37,733 nucleotides of DNA, taken from contig CAZHLG010000005.1 in assembly GCA_964533145.1 (NCBI GenBank), positions 1-37,733 on the forward strand, read 5' to 3'. The position numbers and the translations under genes were made by a program. The notes below the pieces were generated by a model. It had not been told where the DNA came from. It did no database searches and was given only the letters and a program-made list of their open reading frames with translations. The DNA comes from CAITQP01 sp964533145. GTDB taxonomy: Bacteria; Patescibacteriota; Minisyncoccia; Phycocordibacterales; UBA9973. This document shows positions 24,301 through 32,413 of this stretch, piece after piece (within the stretch, counting starts at the first letter, position 1; the number at the start of each line of letters is the position of its first letter).

Positions 24301-24746
24301 TCGGTGCTGAGAACAAGATCGGTGAGGTGACGGTCACTGCGGACGCCGCAGGTACGATCGGCATCAAGCAGATCCAGTTCAGCGTCGGTAACTCGGGCTT
24401 CTCGACCGGCTTCCTTGCGACCTCGCCGCGCCTCGCCGATGGTTCTACGACCATCTCGACCGCTACCTGTGTCGCTACCGGCACGAGCCTCGTGACCGCT
24501 CCGACCACGTCTGAAACGTGCACCTTCAGCTCGGATTACCTTATCCCGGCTGGCACGTCCAAGACCTTCAGCCTCTTCGCAACCGTCACCGGTACCACCA
24601 CGTCCGGCACGACTGTCTCGGCGTCGACTGCCCTTACTTCGGCAGGCTTCCTCTGGACTGACGTCGCTGGCAACGGTACCTCCGGTGCAGAGACTGGTGC
24701 TAAGATCTACAACTTCCCGACCGGAAGCTACTCCATCCGCCAGTAA
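21366..24746 (+). CDS. Secreted surface (probable S-layer) protein with N-terminal peptidoglycan-binding domain
   Basis: The 1126-residue protein starts at ATG 21366 with a classical signal peptide (basic start, hydrophobic core LGLVVGAMSFSGALVA, cleavage after ASA near residue 31). A peptidoglycan-binding domain follows (about 37-110; LKVGTTSEAVRQLQMVLN, then TYFGPATAAAVVKWQTANGI). Next is a Thr/Pro linker (118-131), and then about 1000 residues of Ser/Thr/Gly-rich beta repeats. Repeat units share an IGxFxxxA-type strand followed by a paired strand, seen in VIGRWKVNAYGEDEKITSI, KIGEFALQNQSTSEAVRV and KIGEVTVTADAAGTIGIK. Codon use is very uniform, which suggests high expression. No sortase motif is present. 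S-layer identity is inferred from size, composition, leader and neighbouring glycan genes. Confidence 0.85.
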   Translation: MTNAFTSKIAKAGLGLVVGAMSFSGALVASAQTAGCYQFTTLLKVGTTSEAVRQLQMVLNKNPQTALAVAAGANGSAGHETTYFGPATAAAVVKWQTANGIAPTAPQIGPMSRAKLNASCGVVTTTPTPTTPTQTGPVTAMLATDNPASGTVILGQATADLMHVALTGSGTVTGMTFQRTGLSLNTDLTNVYLYQGATRITDAASVNSTGVISFTGMNLMVNGSATISVRADIDGSASGSDVGVSLTGITTTSGTNTVTIAGNRMYIATGSGLLGTASVTMATASTVNVNAGTLNYTVWTAPMQINTHKMWLKGATFRYVGSAPMNSIANLGLYVDGVKVASSTGVNQYSYVVFDLTGAPYSLTTGSHTVDVRGDIVNGAARSFTLSVQSAGDLMITDSTVGVNVAPTVTGATSSFPASGNTIGITTGSLAIALDPAFVSMTNVTGGSTNAVIGRWKVNAYGEDEKITSITLTPSISGGSPSGSSLNNVQLYLNGSQVGSVCQFNGSTACTFNLGSSAIIAAGVTPSMFELRADIQTSTGTNYTAGTLTVSSSAINAQGMYSYNTVTSPVLPTTPGLTIQTGSLVVAKNAAYSNQTLSPNMAAQKIGEFALQNQSTSEAVRVTNLAVALTSDGSTALTSVSTPALTNFTNVKTSETSGSGAIPQNGAASMNFSVDFTIAPGSTKVISVYADLGSTSSGSVITTMLPTAYGVGSNVTLTPNSDTDGQTISLSTGSISAPTFVASSSTTPQYIATAVNGTDKSMETFQFTATNGSGTVNDLKFAVVTATAGTVSSIRVGSNVATVVTPAALTGASTNIYGAVYPTSATRFSVSDTSTISVGQIVKMDSEYVLVTSIPTATQFVVTRAVIGSSAATHATNVTMTLSGIAYLPGVNLTVPNGTSGIYVDAYSTYSPANGTTGAVSSGTTANTYLTYVKSTIGSTTSSAAVTPVPASTTSNLMTVVGSKPTLSVDTAQKTGLVVGAENKIGEVTVTADAAGTIGIKQIQFSVGNSGFSTGFLATSPRLADGSTTISTATCVATGTSLVTAPTTSETCTFSSDYLIPAGTSKTFSLFATVTGTTTSGTTVSASTALTSAGFLWTDVAGNGTSGAETGAKIYNFPTGSYSIRQ

Positions 24747-24769
24747 TACTGGTTAGTGGAACAGATCTC

Positions 24770-24797
24770 AAAAAACCACCCTTCGGGGTGGTTTTTT
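24770..24797 (+). terminator. Strong terminator of the surface-protein gene
   Basis: AAAAAACCACCC pairs with GGGTGGTTTTTT around TTCG. It isolates the surface gene from the glycan genes downstream. Confidence 0.95.
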
Positions 24798-24808
24798 GTT
24801 TTTCTGTT

Positions 24809-24817
24809 TGGTATCAT
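24809..24817 (+). promoter_or_regulatory. Extended -10, near-leaderless promoter
   Basis: TGG-TATCAT is an extended -10 (hexamer 24812-24817) 8 nt before the ATG at 24826, directly behind the terminator. Confidence 0.5.
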
Positions 24818-24825
24818 GTTCGCGT

Positions 24826-26148
24826 ATGAAAAAAGCGGCAAAATTCCTGCTCTGGTTCATTCCGATCGGCAATCTGTTTTATTTTACTGGCGCTCTCGTT
24901 CCCGCCGTTGAGGCAAAAAACATCGCTGTCCGGCTCTGTATCGCCGCAGTCTCATGCATCACTGCCTGGCTTTTCTTCTCGGAAGGGGAGTTCCGGTCCG
25001 GTATGCTCGGCAAAATCCGCGGAATGTGGAAACATCCGCTCGGCAAGGCCGTGCTGGTCTCGTGGCTCATGCTCGGCGTGAGTACGATCTTTGCCTACAG
25101 CCAGTTTGCCGCGTTCTTCGGCACAGTCTCCCGCGGAGAGGGATTTGTCGGCATCACATTCATGTATCTGATCGCATTTTTCATGGCGATCTTTTTCGAG
25201 CGCACCGACTGGTCCGTATTTTGGAAGACAGCTGCGGCCTCAGGCTGCGTCGCGTTCCTTGCTTCGTTCGTTAAGTTTTTGGGCGGCGCGTATCGTCCGG
25301 GCGGGCTCATGGACAACCCGATCTTCCTTGCCGGATACCTTCTCTTCACGATCCTTGCCGGCCTCATGTTGGTCCGCGAGGGTCGCACGGAACGTTCCTC
25401 CGGTGTTTCCCGGTTCGGGTATGCAACTATCGTCGCATCGGTGCTCGGTATTTTGATCACGGAATCTCGCGGCGTCATGCTCGGTCTTGCCGTCGGTTCG
25501 GTCGTGGCGCTCGCATATGTCGCCTTCAAGAAGCCTGTCGCTATGCCTGTCGCTGCAAAAAATGCACCGAAGGCGTTTCCTGTCCGCACGCTCGCGTTGC
25601 GGGTGCTCATCGGCATCTTCGTTTTTGGAAGTCTTTTTGTCGCCACGCGCCATGCCGCATTGTGGCAGAAGGTCCCTGGTCTCGGTCGTATCGCGCAGTT
25701 CAGCACGAGCGACCTTACGACGCAGTCCCGTCTCGCCAACCTTAAGCTGACGCTTCGGGCGGTCGAGCCGCGCGCTGATAATGTGAAGAACATGCTCGTC
25801 GGCTGGGGTTGGGACAACTACGTCTTCGCATGGCAGGCATATTATGATCCGGCGCTCTACATGCACGAGAAGGCGATCTTCGACCGCGCGCACAACAAGA
25901 TACTCGACATGCTGGTGATGAACGGTGTTCTCGGCTGTCTGGCATATCTCGCGATCTGGTTCTACATGTTCCGCGCGATGCTGAAGATCGGCCGCCGGTC
26001 GACGTACGTCGCTGCGGTGTTCATCATGTTCGGGTCGGCGTTCTTCATACAGAACATGTTCGTCTTCGATACGGTCATCTCATACGTACCGTTCTTCGCC
26101 GTTATTGCATATCTCTTCGCTGAGACCAAAGAATCATATGAAAACTAA
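24826..26148 (+). CDS. O-antigen ligase / polymerase family membrane protein (Wzy/WaaL-like)
   Basis: The protein has 440 residues and about 11 membrane segments. Family members either polymerise lipid-linked glycan repeats or transfer glycans to lipid or protein acceptors on the outer face of the membrane. The diagnostic region is the large loop with GWGWDNYVFAW, then FDRAHNKILDMLVMNGVLG, which holds the conserved His of the PF04932 family. The ATG at 24826 is used because upstream in-frame codons overlap the terminator and promoter. The stop overlaps the TPR gene by 11 nt. Its place directly after the surface-protein gene suggests a role in glycosylating the surface layer. Confidence 0.87.
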   Translation: MKKAAKFLLWFIPIGNLFYFTGALVPAVEAKNIAVRLCIAAVSCITAWLFFSEGEFRSGMLGKIRGMWKHPLGKAVLVSWLMLGVSTIFAYSQFAAFFGTVSRGEGFVGITFMYLIAFFMAIFFERTDWSVFWKTAAASGCVAFLASFVKFLGGAYRPGGLMDNPIFLAGYLLFTILAGLMLVREGRTERSSGVSRFGYATIVASVLGILITESRGVMLGLAVGSVVALAYVAFKKPVAMPVAAKNAPKAFPVRTLALRVLIGIFVFGSLFVATRHAALWQKVPGLGRIAQFSTSDLTTQSRLANLKLTLRAVEPRADNVKNMLVGWGWDNYVFAWQAYYDPALYMHEKAIFDRAHNKILDMLVMNGVLGCLAYLAIWFYMFRAMLKIGRRSTYVAAVFIMFGSAFFIQNMFVFDTVISYVPFFAVIAYLFAETKESYEN

Positions 26149-26998
26149 AACCAAGGAAATCATGATCGGCGGAAGCCTTGTCGCGATAGCGCTCTTCTGC
26201 GTTGTCGGGTACTTCGGGTGGACCGTCTTGCCGTACATGCAGGGCAGGGAATATCTGGCGAAGGCAAAATCCATGACCAGCCCAGAGGACATGCTCGGCG
26301 ACAAACTTATTTTTGAGCCGTACACCAATTCGCAGGGGATCATTCGGCAGCTCTTCATGATCGCACTGCTGGACAAATATTATGAAAAAGCCTTTACCGG
26401 GCCCAACGCGCTTTTCGACGGCGCGCTTGCCCGGCTCGAAGAGTACACGGACCGCTTCCCGCAGTACTATGACTTTTTCTTGATGGTCGGTAAGGCATAC
26501 GGCATCGAAGCTGAGCTCAAGAACGATCCTTCGTACTACAAGAAAGGAGAAATTTATCTCAAAAAGGCCCTTGCGGTTGCGCCTGGACGCCAGGATGTGA
26601 TTTATTCGTACGCGATCAATCTGTTGAATCAGGGTCGCATTGATGAGGCGCTTGCGCAGCTCCGTGCCTCGATTGAACGTTCGCCTGAGCTTCCGGACGG
26701 GCATTATCAGCTCGGACAGGCCCTCGCCGTTCTCGGCACGAAGTATTACACCGAGTCGATGACCGAATACGAATACGCGCTGTCTCGCCGTGTGAATCAG
26801 TCTCCGGCCGTGACCGTCAATGTCTACCAGAAGTTCTTCTACTATTATTACAAAACCGGCGACGCCAAGCACTTTGCCATCGCCGCGCGCCGCCTTGCTG
26901 CGCTCGATCTCGCTCAGCATGATGCGTTCACGCAGGTTGCCGAGTATGCTGAACAGCGCAATGCCATTCCGCCCATCGATATCAAAGAGGGCAATTAA
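26138..26998 (+). CDS. Membrane-anchored TPR protein
   Basis: The 286-residue protein has one N-terminal membrane segment (about residues 8-28, IMIGGSLVAIALFCVVGYF). It is followed by tetratricopeptide-type helical pairs, clearest at KKGEIYLKKALAVAPGRQD, VIYSYAINLLNQGRIDEAL and GHYQLGQALAVLGTKYY. TPR domains hold protein partners together. Its start overlaps the end of the ligase gene by 11 nt, so the two are likely to be made and to work together. O-antigen ligase proteins fused or paired with TPR domains are common in surface-glycan systems. Confidence 0.8.
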   Translation: MKTKTKEIMIGGSLVAIALFCVVGYFGWTVLPYMQGREYLAKAKSMTSPEDMLGDKLIFEPYTNSQGIIRQLFMIALLDKYYEKAFTGPNALFDGALARLEEYTDRFPQYYDFFLMVGKAYGIEAELKNDPSYYKKGEIYLKKALAVAPGRQDVIYSYAINLLNQGRIDEALAQLRASIERSPELPDGHYQLGQALAVLGTKYYTESMTEYEYALSRRVNQSPAVTVNVYQKFFYYYYKTGDAKHFAIAARRLAALDLAQHDAFTQVAEYAEQRNAIPPIDIKEGN

Positions 26999-27021
26999 GC
27001 ATCCCTAACGTACGCGCCACC

Positions 27022-27897
27022 ATGATCACTACACGCATCTCGGGCGGTATGGGCAATCAGATGTTCGAGTACGCGGCGGCCCGCGCGCTCGCGCTCAAGC
27101 ATGGCACTGAGGTCGTGCTCGATCTCACGTATCTCAACGATCGCACGTGGCGCCCGAAACCGCTGCGCATCACGTTCCGCAAGTACGACCTCGATATTTT
27201 TAACGTCCAGGCTCGCTTTGCCGCGCGCGCCGAGACTCCGCTCTGGTTTTTCGGGAAAGCCGGTCTTTTTGCGGACATGATCATGCGCAAGGCGCTCAAG
27301 CCTCGCGGCACGGAAAAACATTTCCACTATGACCCGGATTTCTGGTCATATCCGGACGGGACGTATCTCGACGGAACCTGGCAAAGCCCGAAGTACTTCG
27401 CCGGCTATGAAGACCAGATCCGCGCCGACTTCTCGTTCAAGGACGAGCAGCCCGAGGCGACGCAGGCGTTCGCGGCCGAGATCCGCGCCGGCGAGTCTGT
27501 CTGCGTGCATGTGCGCCGCGCAGACTTCGTCGGACACTCGCTCCATGATATCTGCGACGCCGCATACTACGCGCGGGGCATCGCCGAGATCGCGTCCCGC
27601 GGAGCGATCGGGAAAATTTACGTTTTCTCCGACGACATCGCCTGGTGCCGCGACAACGTGCGTTTCGAGTATCCGACTGAATACGTGAGCGATGAGTACT
27701 CCGGCAAGAAGAACGGAGGGCATCTCTTCCTCATGAGCCAGTGCAAGTATTTCGTGATCGCCAACAGCTCCTTCTCATGGTGGTCGGCCTGGCTGTCTGA
27801 TCGCGCGGGCAAGGTCGTGGTCGCTCCGAAGCGCTGGTTGCGGGACGAGTCCATCGACACGAGCGACATCTATCCGGAGGATTGGATCCGCACCTAG
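27022..27897 (+). CDS. GT11-family glycosyltransferase (alpha-1,2-fucosyltransferase-like)
   Basis: The 291-residue protein shows the three GT11 blocks: GGMGNQMFEYAAARAL near the N-terminus, the nucleotide-sugar motif HVRRADF (His163; family form HxRxGD), and NSSFSWWSAWL near residue 246. GT11 enzymes move fucose from GDP-fucose in alpha-1,2 linkage, but bacterial relatives may use other sugars. No signal or membrane segment is seen, so it acts in the cytoplasm. It follows the TPR gene by 23 nt and precedes a GT2 gene by 3 nt. Confidence 0.9.
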   Translation: MITTRISGGMGNQMFEYAAARALALKHGTEVVLDLTYLNDRTWRPKPLRITFRKYDLDIFNVQARFAARAETPLWFFGKAGLFADMIMRKALKPRGTEKHFHYDPDFWSYPDGTYLDGTWQSPKYFAGYEDQIRADFSFKDEQPEATQAFAAEIRAGESVCVHVRRADFVGHSLHDICDAAYYARGIAEIASRGAIGKIYVFSDDIAWCRDNVRFEYPTEYVSDEYSGKKNGGHLFLMSQCKYFVIANSSFSWWSAWLSDRAGKVVVAPKRWLRDESIDTSDIYPEDWIRT

Positions 27898-27900
27898 CCC

Positions 27901-28725
27901 ATGCCGCTCGTATCCGTCGTACTTCCCACGCATAACGGCTCGGACTATATCGCGCGAGCGATCGGCAGCGTGCAGGCGCAGGACTTCCGCGACTGGGAGC
28001 TGCTTGTCGTGGATGACGGATCGACCGATGCCACCCGGGACATCGTCGTGCGGCTTGCCGCGAGCGACGACCGGATCAGGCTTGTGCGCAACGAGACCAA
28101 CATCGGCATTCAGCGCACGCTCAACCGCGGCCTCGCCGAGGCGCGCGGCACGTACATCGCCCGCATCGACGACGACGATTTTTGGAACGACTCGGCGAAG
28201 CTCGCGGCGCAGGTTGCTTTCGCGGAGGCGCATCCCGGCTGTGCCGTCGTCGGCACGGCCGCCATCGTGGCGGACGAAAGCGGCAGGGAGATCTACCGCT
28301 ACCGGCTGCCCGAGAGCGACCATGCCATCCGCCGGTCCATCCTCGCAAAAAATCCCTTCGCTCACTCCGCGGTGCTCTTCTCGCGCGAGCGGGCGCTCGC
28401 GCTCGGCGGCTACGGCGAAAGCGCCGACGTGCGGCATGTGGAAGACCATGACCTGTGGCTGCGGATGGGGAAGGCGGGCTCGCTCGCGAACCTCTCCGGC
28501 TACATGACCACGCTGACTGCCCGTCCGGGCTCGCTCTCGGCGCGCAACCGTGCCGAGCAGTTCGAGAAGAGCGCTGCGCTCATACGGACATATCGGGATG
28601 CGTATCCGGGCGCTTGGTGGGCCTTGTCGCGCGCAAAGATCCGCCGCGGACTGCATCGATTTTTCAAATACGTGCCGGCGCCGATCGCGCGGGCGTTCCT
28701 GCGCTTCTACAAGCGCTTCTGGTAG
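27901..28725 (+). CDS. GT2-family glycosyltransferase
   Basis: The 274-residue protein has a GT-A fold: SVVLPTHNGSDYIARAI at the start, VVDDGSTDAT as the first nucleotide-binding Asp motif, the metal-binding stretch ARIDDDDFW near residue 95, and the acceptor-side HVEDHDLWLRMG. The C-terminus is basic and could touch the membrane. The sugar and acceptor are unknown. It is the last gene of the plus-strand glycan run; its stop is only 3 nt from the stop of the convergent GT17 gene, with no terminator between. Confidence 0.92.
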   Translation: MPLVSVVLPTHNGSDYIARAIGSVQAQDFRDWELLVVDDGSTDATRDIVVRLAASDDRIRLVRNETNIGIQRTLNRGLAEARGTYIARIDDDDFWNDSAKLAAQVAFAEAHPGCAVVGTAAIVADESGREIYRYRLPESDHAIRRSILAKNPFAHSAVLFSRERALALGGYGESADVRHVEDHDLWLRMGKAGSLANLSGYMTTLTARPGSLSARNRAEQFEKSAALIRTYRDAYPGAWWALSRAKIRRGLHRFFKYVPAPIARAFLRFYKRFW

Positions 28726-28728
28726 CTG

Positions 28729-29550
28729 CTATTTGAATAGGTGCGCGTACTTTTCTCTGTTTGCCTTCACGTATTCCGGAAGGTCTTTTTCGTCTGTCCA
28801 GAATTTGAACCGGCGCCATTTCCAGTCGAAGATGCGGCCGAGGAAGTCGCGATTGCTCTTGATGCGCTTTTCGAGCGCGGCTTTCACTTTGGGGGTGTTG
28901 AATTCCTGATGATCGTACGCTTCGATCTTGGCGCGCACCGCTTCGGGGCCGCCCATGCTGGTGAAGTGCCAGCCGCCGTCATCGAGGATGTGTTCGGGCT
29001 TGGCGCGCATGTCGTTGAGGCAGCCGTTCTTCACGTTTTTGTATCGCGTGACGATCGTGCCGCGCCAGTCTTCGCTCGAGCGGTTGTTGAGATAGTACGT
29101 GTAGCACAGCTGGCGGAGTTTGTACGTGGTGTCGTCGCTCACGTTCTTCGGTTTCCAGATCTCGTCCAGGTCGCCGTAGTAGACGATGTCGTCGTCCTGG
29201 GCTCCCGCTGCGGCGAGGGCCTTGCGCAAGTACTCTTTCTGATAGAAGGCGCGGCGGTAGTGGTCTTTGTCTTTAGGCACATAATCGCGCGCGTCCATCA
29301 TGGCGGCGATCTCGGGGTCGTTCGGATAATCGTCCACGACGACATGGATGATCTTGTCATGCCACGTGGCGAAGCGTTCGGCGTTCTCGGCATAATAGAG
29401 CGGTTTCGGCTGGCCGGAGAACGTCACCGGCGACTCGGCTATGACAAAGAAGTCGACATGCGGCGCGAGCACGTTCAAGCGAATCTCGAGGAGGTCGAGT
29501 TCGTTGAAGAAGGTGAAGCAGTCGTAGACGATTGGTTTACGGGCGTGCAT
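28729..29550 (-). CDS. GT17-family glycosyltransferase
   Basis: The 273-residue protein matches the GT17 (MGAT3-like N-acetylglucosaminyltransferase) family. The diagnostic start is YDCFTFFNELDLLEIRL, followed by FFVIAESPVTFSGQPKPL. The acidic motif YYGDLDEIW marks the active site, and GGWHFTSMGG follows. In eukaryotes this family adds the bisecting GlcNAc to N-glycans; bacterial members are less studied, so sugar and linkage are open. It starts 14 nt inside the end of the large upstream glycosyltransferase gene, as the last gene of the minus-strand operon. Confidence 0.88.
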   Translation of the reverse strand: MHARKPIVYDCFTFFNELDLLEIRLNVLAPHVDFFVIAESPVTFSGQPKPLYYAENAERFATWHDKIIHVVVDDYPNDPEIAAMMDARDYVPKDKDHYRRAFYQKEYLRKALAAAGAQDDDIVYYGDLDEIWKPKNVSDDTTYKLRQLCYTYYLNNRSSEDWRGTIVTRYKNVKNGCLNDMRAKPEHILDDGGWHFTSMGGPEAVRAKIEAYDHQEFNTPKVKAALEKRIKSNRDFLGRIFDWKWRRFKFWTDEKDLPEYVKANREKYAHLFK

Positions 29551-32413
29551 ATGGCTGTACGCGCGATGCGAACACCGCGTCGAGGTTAAGTCTGGTCATG
29601 TCGGTCTCCTGCGCCGCTCGGTAGAGGTGCTCATTCGCGCGGAGCAGCTCTTCGGTGACTTCGGCGTAATCGTCCACGAAGAGGGCGGGGAAGTCTTTGA
29701 ACATTTCCTCAAGATACGGGTGCCGTTTGAAGATCGGCACGCGGCGCATGTAGAGCGTCTCCCAGTTGCGGGCCGACTCGATGCCGTTGCCGGAGGGGCA
29801 GAGCACGAACATATGGTCTTTGATGCCGCTCAGGTAGGTGCCATAGTCGACGCGCGGCGACACCGTTGCCCATGGCTTGCCGGAAAACATGCCGTAGAGG
29901 CTGCCGCGGGCGCCCGTGTCGTTGCGGTGATTCACATAGAGCAGATTGCTCGGCGTGCGTTCGTCGAGCAGGAAGTAGCGGAGTATGTCCTGGTGATTGT
30001 GTCCGCGGTACATGCGGCGTTCGAGTCCGTGCGGGTAGGGGTGCACTGTGCCGCCGAAGAACACTGCGTTCGCGGCGTGGATGGCAAGCACATTTTTCGG
30101 TATCCGTGCAGCGATGCTTTCGTCGAGGCCGTTGTCTTCGAGTGCGGTGAAGATCACGAAGTTTTTTTCCGGGAATGAGGCGCAGAGCGCAAGAAGATCC
30201 TGGTCGGCGAGCGTCTCGAGCCATGCTTTGTCTGCCGGAGTGACGGGCTTCGCGTGCAGCCAGTCGCGGAAGGGCAGGTCGCGGTGGTAGAGGCGGACGT
30301 TGTCGACAAACAGCGTCATGACGGCGCCCGTATGGGACCGGACGGCCGCGGCGAATTCGCCGTTCGACGCGTTCGCTTTTTTCATGAATGCGCCCGGTAC
30401 GCGGCCGAGCACTCCGGAGTGATCGCCGAAGGAATAGTCGCACATGCGCTGGAGCGCGTCGCTGTCGAGCAAGGGGAATGCAAGGGCCGCACGCAGGCGT
30501 TCGGGCGCGGCTTCGTGTTCCCAGCGCTGTTTGAGCGCACGGAGCCAGGCGCGGCCTTTTTTGATCGTCGCACGGCGATCACGGAATTTCCGCAGTTTGC
30601 GTGCAAGTGCGATGGAGCGATCGCGCAGGCGGGCGATCACCGCCATCTCCGGCCGCGTCCAGAGCGTGCCGATGTCTCGTTGTCCGTTGAAGTACTGCAT
30701 GAGAGATGGAAGCTTGCGCGCTGCGGCGCGTGCTTGGCGCGCGAGGGCGGCAGTCTTTCCGATTGCAGCATAATACGCTCTTTTGATGCGCTTCGCCAGC
30801 GGAACGGACGAGCGCGGGACTCCGGTCCATGCGGCAGCGATAGGCGCGCATATCTCGGGCGTCGGACGGAGGTCTTCGCTCCAGATCGTCCACAGCGCGC
30901 GCTCGAGGATGTGCGATTCTCCGGGTATCGCCGCGCCGGTATGAGAGACGAACATGCGCAGGTTCTCGTAAAAGGGTTTCGGGTATTTCCGGATGGCTTC
31001 GCGCGGCACGACCATGTTCGCTCCGGGCACGAAGCGTATGTACGGCTGCTGCGGCGCGTCCTCGAACGCGAAGCGCATGAAGTCGTCGTACGAATGGAAA
31101 TAGCGCGTCGGATGATGCTTGAGGTACCAGCTGTCGTTGTACTCGGCGTACAGGCCGTCTTCGATGCGGGCGATCGGTCTGACGGGCGCATGGCGTTCCG
31201 GTTCGAATATCGGCGTGAGCGAGGACGCGTTCATCGTTTCTATGAACCGGCGCTGCGAGACGTGGCGCGGAAAGACATTGCCTGCGCACAAAATGACACG
31301 CTCGGGCAGCGAGTCATATGTGCTGACGATGTACTCGCAGTAGTCGCGGATGTTGTGCCCGAGGTGTGGCGTCACACGCACTTTTTCCGGATCGATGTCG
31401 GGCGGCAGTATCGGTTCGGGGCTCTGGTCGCAGACGAGATAGTCGCGGGCGAAGGACGGGACCCAGGAAATGTCGTTGCGGTAATTCGAGACGAGCAGGA
31501 AGTTGTCCGAGATCTTCGGTTCTCCGAATATCTCGGGGTGCCGCGTCTTGTATTCCGCATACTCGCGTTCGCAGGCGGCGGCATCAGAAAAAACGCCGTC
31601 CCGGTCGAGATATGTCCATCCGGCGGTGATGGCGCCGCCCGTGCTCCAGTAGCCGTCCGAGACGTTGTGCCGTGCCCAGTATTTTGGAGCGATGACGAGC
31701 TGCGCGTTGTTGTTGAGCCAGGCCGGAAACCAGGCGAAGCTCGAATTCGAAAGAATGAGATACCGGGCCTCTGCGATGGCGCGATAGTCGCCGTCCGGGC
31801 CTGCCGTGCTGACCGTGAAATCGGGGAAGAATGAGCGTGCGGTCCGTTCGTCGTCTGTCACGACGACGAACCGCATCCCGGGAACCTCCTGGCGCATGCG
31901 GGCGATCGCGTCGCTCCAGTATTTTTCCGAGAGGAACACTTCGGGGAAGCGCACGTACTCGCCGCCGCGGAAATTGATCACGCATACGTCGGGGTCTCCG
32001 GCTCCGGGCGGCGCATGTCCGGCAGCAGGCTTGAGCCATGCGCGGATCTCGTCTTTGCGGTGAGCGACGTACCGCTCGTCCTGCATGAGCCCGTCGATCT
32101 TCGTTCCGTCAGGCACTGCCGCAAGCCGCGGATCCAGTGCGCGGATGTCCGCGCCGTCCGGATGGTAGCGTGCCTCCTCGCGGTAATACCAGCGGATGTC
32201 CCGGGGGAGCGACCATGGCGGGCCTCCGGCCGGCCCCGTGCCGCCGACGACGGGCCGCCCGAAATCGAGATCGAGAAAGCCTGCGCCTTTGAAGCGTTCG
32301 GGGTGCATGATGCCGAAGTCCGCGCCGCGGTCGAGGGCGATCACGCGCGTAACGACGTAGCACCAGAGCTGGTTGCCGAGGCCTTGGCCGTCGTAGAGTT
32401 CGGTGACGATCAT
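29537..32413 (-). CDS. Three-module glycosyltransferase (GT11-like, DUF3431-like, exostosin-like)
   Basis: The 958-residue chain looks like three enzymes joined. Residues 1-300 are GT11-like: GLGNQLWCYV at 11-20, FRGGEYV at 148-154 in place of HxRxGD, and NSSFAWFPAW at 223-232. Residues about 305-530 resemble DUF3431 proteins: VSNYRNDISWV, GHNIRDYCEYI (352-362), then HILERALWTIW (501-511). A very basic helical linker covers about 540-635. Residues 650-958 resemble exostosin-type transferases, with VLCPSGNGIESARNWETLY and RRVPIFKRHPY. No membrane segments are present. The gene overlaps both neighbours (4 nt and 14 nt), so it is part of one tight operon. Module names beyond GT11 are moderate-confidence. 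Confidence 0.75.
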   Translation of the reverse strand: MIVTELYDGQGLGNQLWCYVVTRVIALDRGADFGIMHPERFKGAGFLDLDFGRPVVGGTGPAGGPPWSLPRDIRWYYREEARYHPDGADIRALDPRLAAVPDGTKIDGLMQDERYVAHRKDEIRAWLKPAAGHAPPGAGDPDVCVINFRGGEYVRFPEVFLSEKYWSDAIARMRQEVPGMRFVVVTDDERTARSFFPDFTVSTAGPDGDYRAIAEARYLILSNSSFAWFPAWLNNNAQLVIAPKYWARHNVSDGYWSTGGAITAGWTYLDRDGVFSDAAACEREYAEYKTRHPEIFGEPKISDNFLLVSNYRNDISWVPSFARDYLVCDQSPEPILPPDIDPEKVRVTPHLGHNIRDYCEYIVSTYDSLPERVILCAGNVFPRHVSQRRFIETMNASSLTPIFEPERHAPVRPIARIEDGLYAEYNDSWYLKHHPTRYFHSYDDFMRFAFEDAPQQPYIRFVPGANMVVPREAIRKYPKPFYENLRMFVSHTGAAIPGESHILERALWTIWSEDLRPTPEICAPIAAAWTGVPRSSVPLAKRIKRAYYAAIGKTAALARQARAAARKLPSLMQYFNGQRDIGTLWTRPEMAVIARLRDRSIALARKLRKFRDRRATIKKGRAWLRALKQRWEHEAAPERLRAALAFPLLDSDALQRMCDYSFGDHSGVLGRVPGAFMKKANASNGEFAAAVRSHTGAVMTLFVDNVRLYHRDLPFRDWLHAKPVTPADKAWLETLADQDLLALCASFPEKNFVIFTALEDNGLDESIAARIPKNVLAIHAANAVFFGGTVHPYPHGLERRMYRGHNHQDILRYFLLDERTPSNLLYVNHRNDTGARGSLYGMFSGKPWATVSPRVDYGTYLSGIKDHMFVLCPSGNGIESARNWETLYMRRVPIFKRHPYLEEMFKDFPALFVDDYAEVTEELLRANEHLYRAAQETDMTRLNLDAVFASRVQPYARP

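Noticed and set aside
30254..31834. 526-codon plus-strand frame over the three-module glycosyltransferase
   Set aside because: Antisense composition, no motif; the minus-strand product has several glycosyltransferase motifs and operon overlaps.
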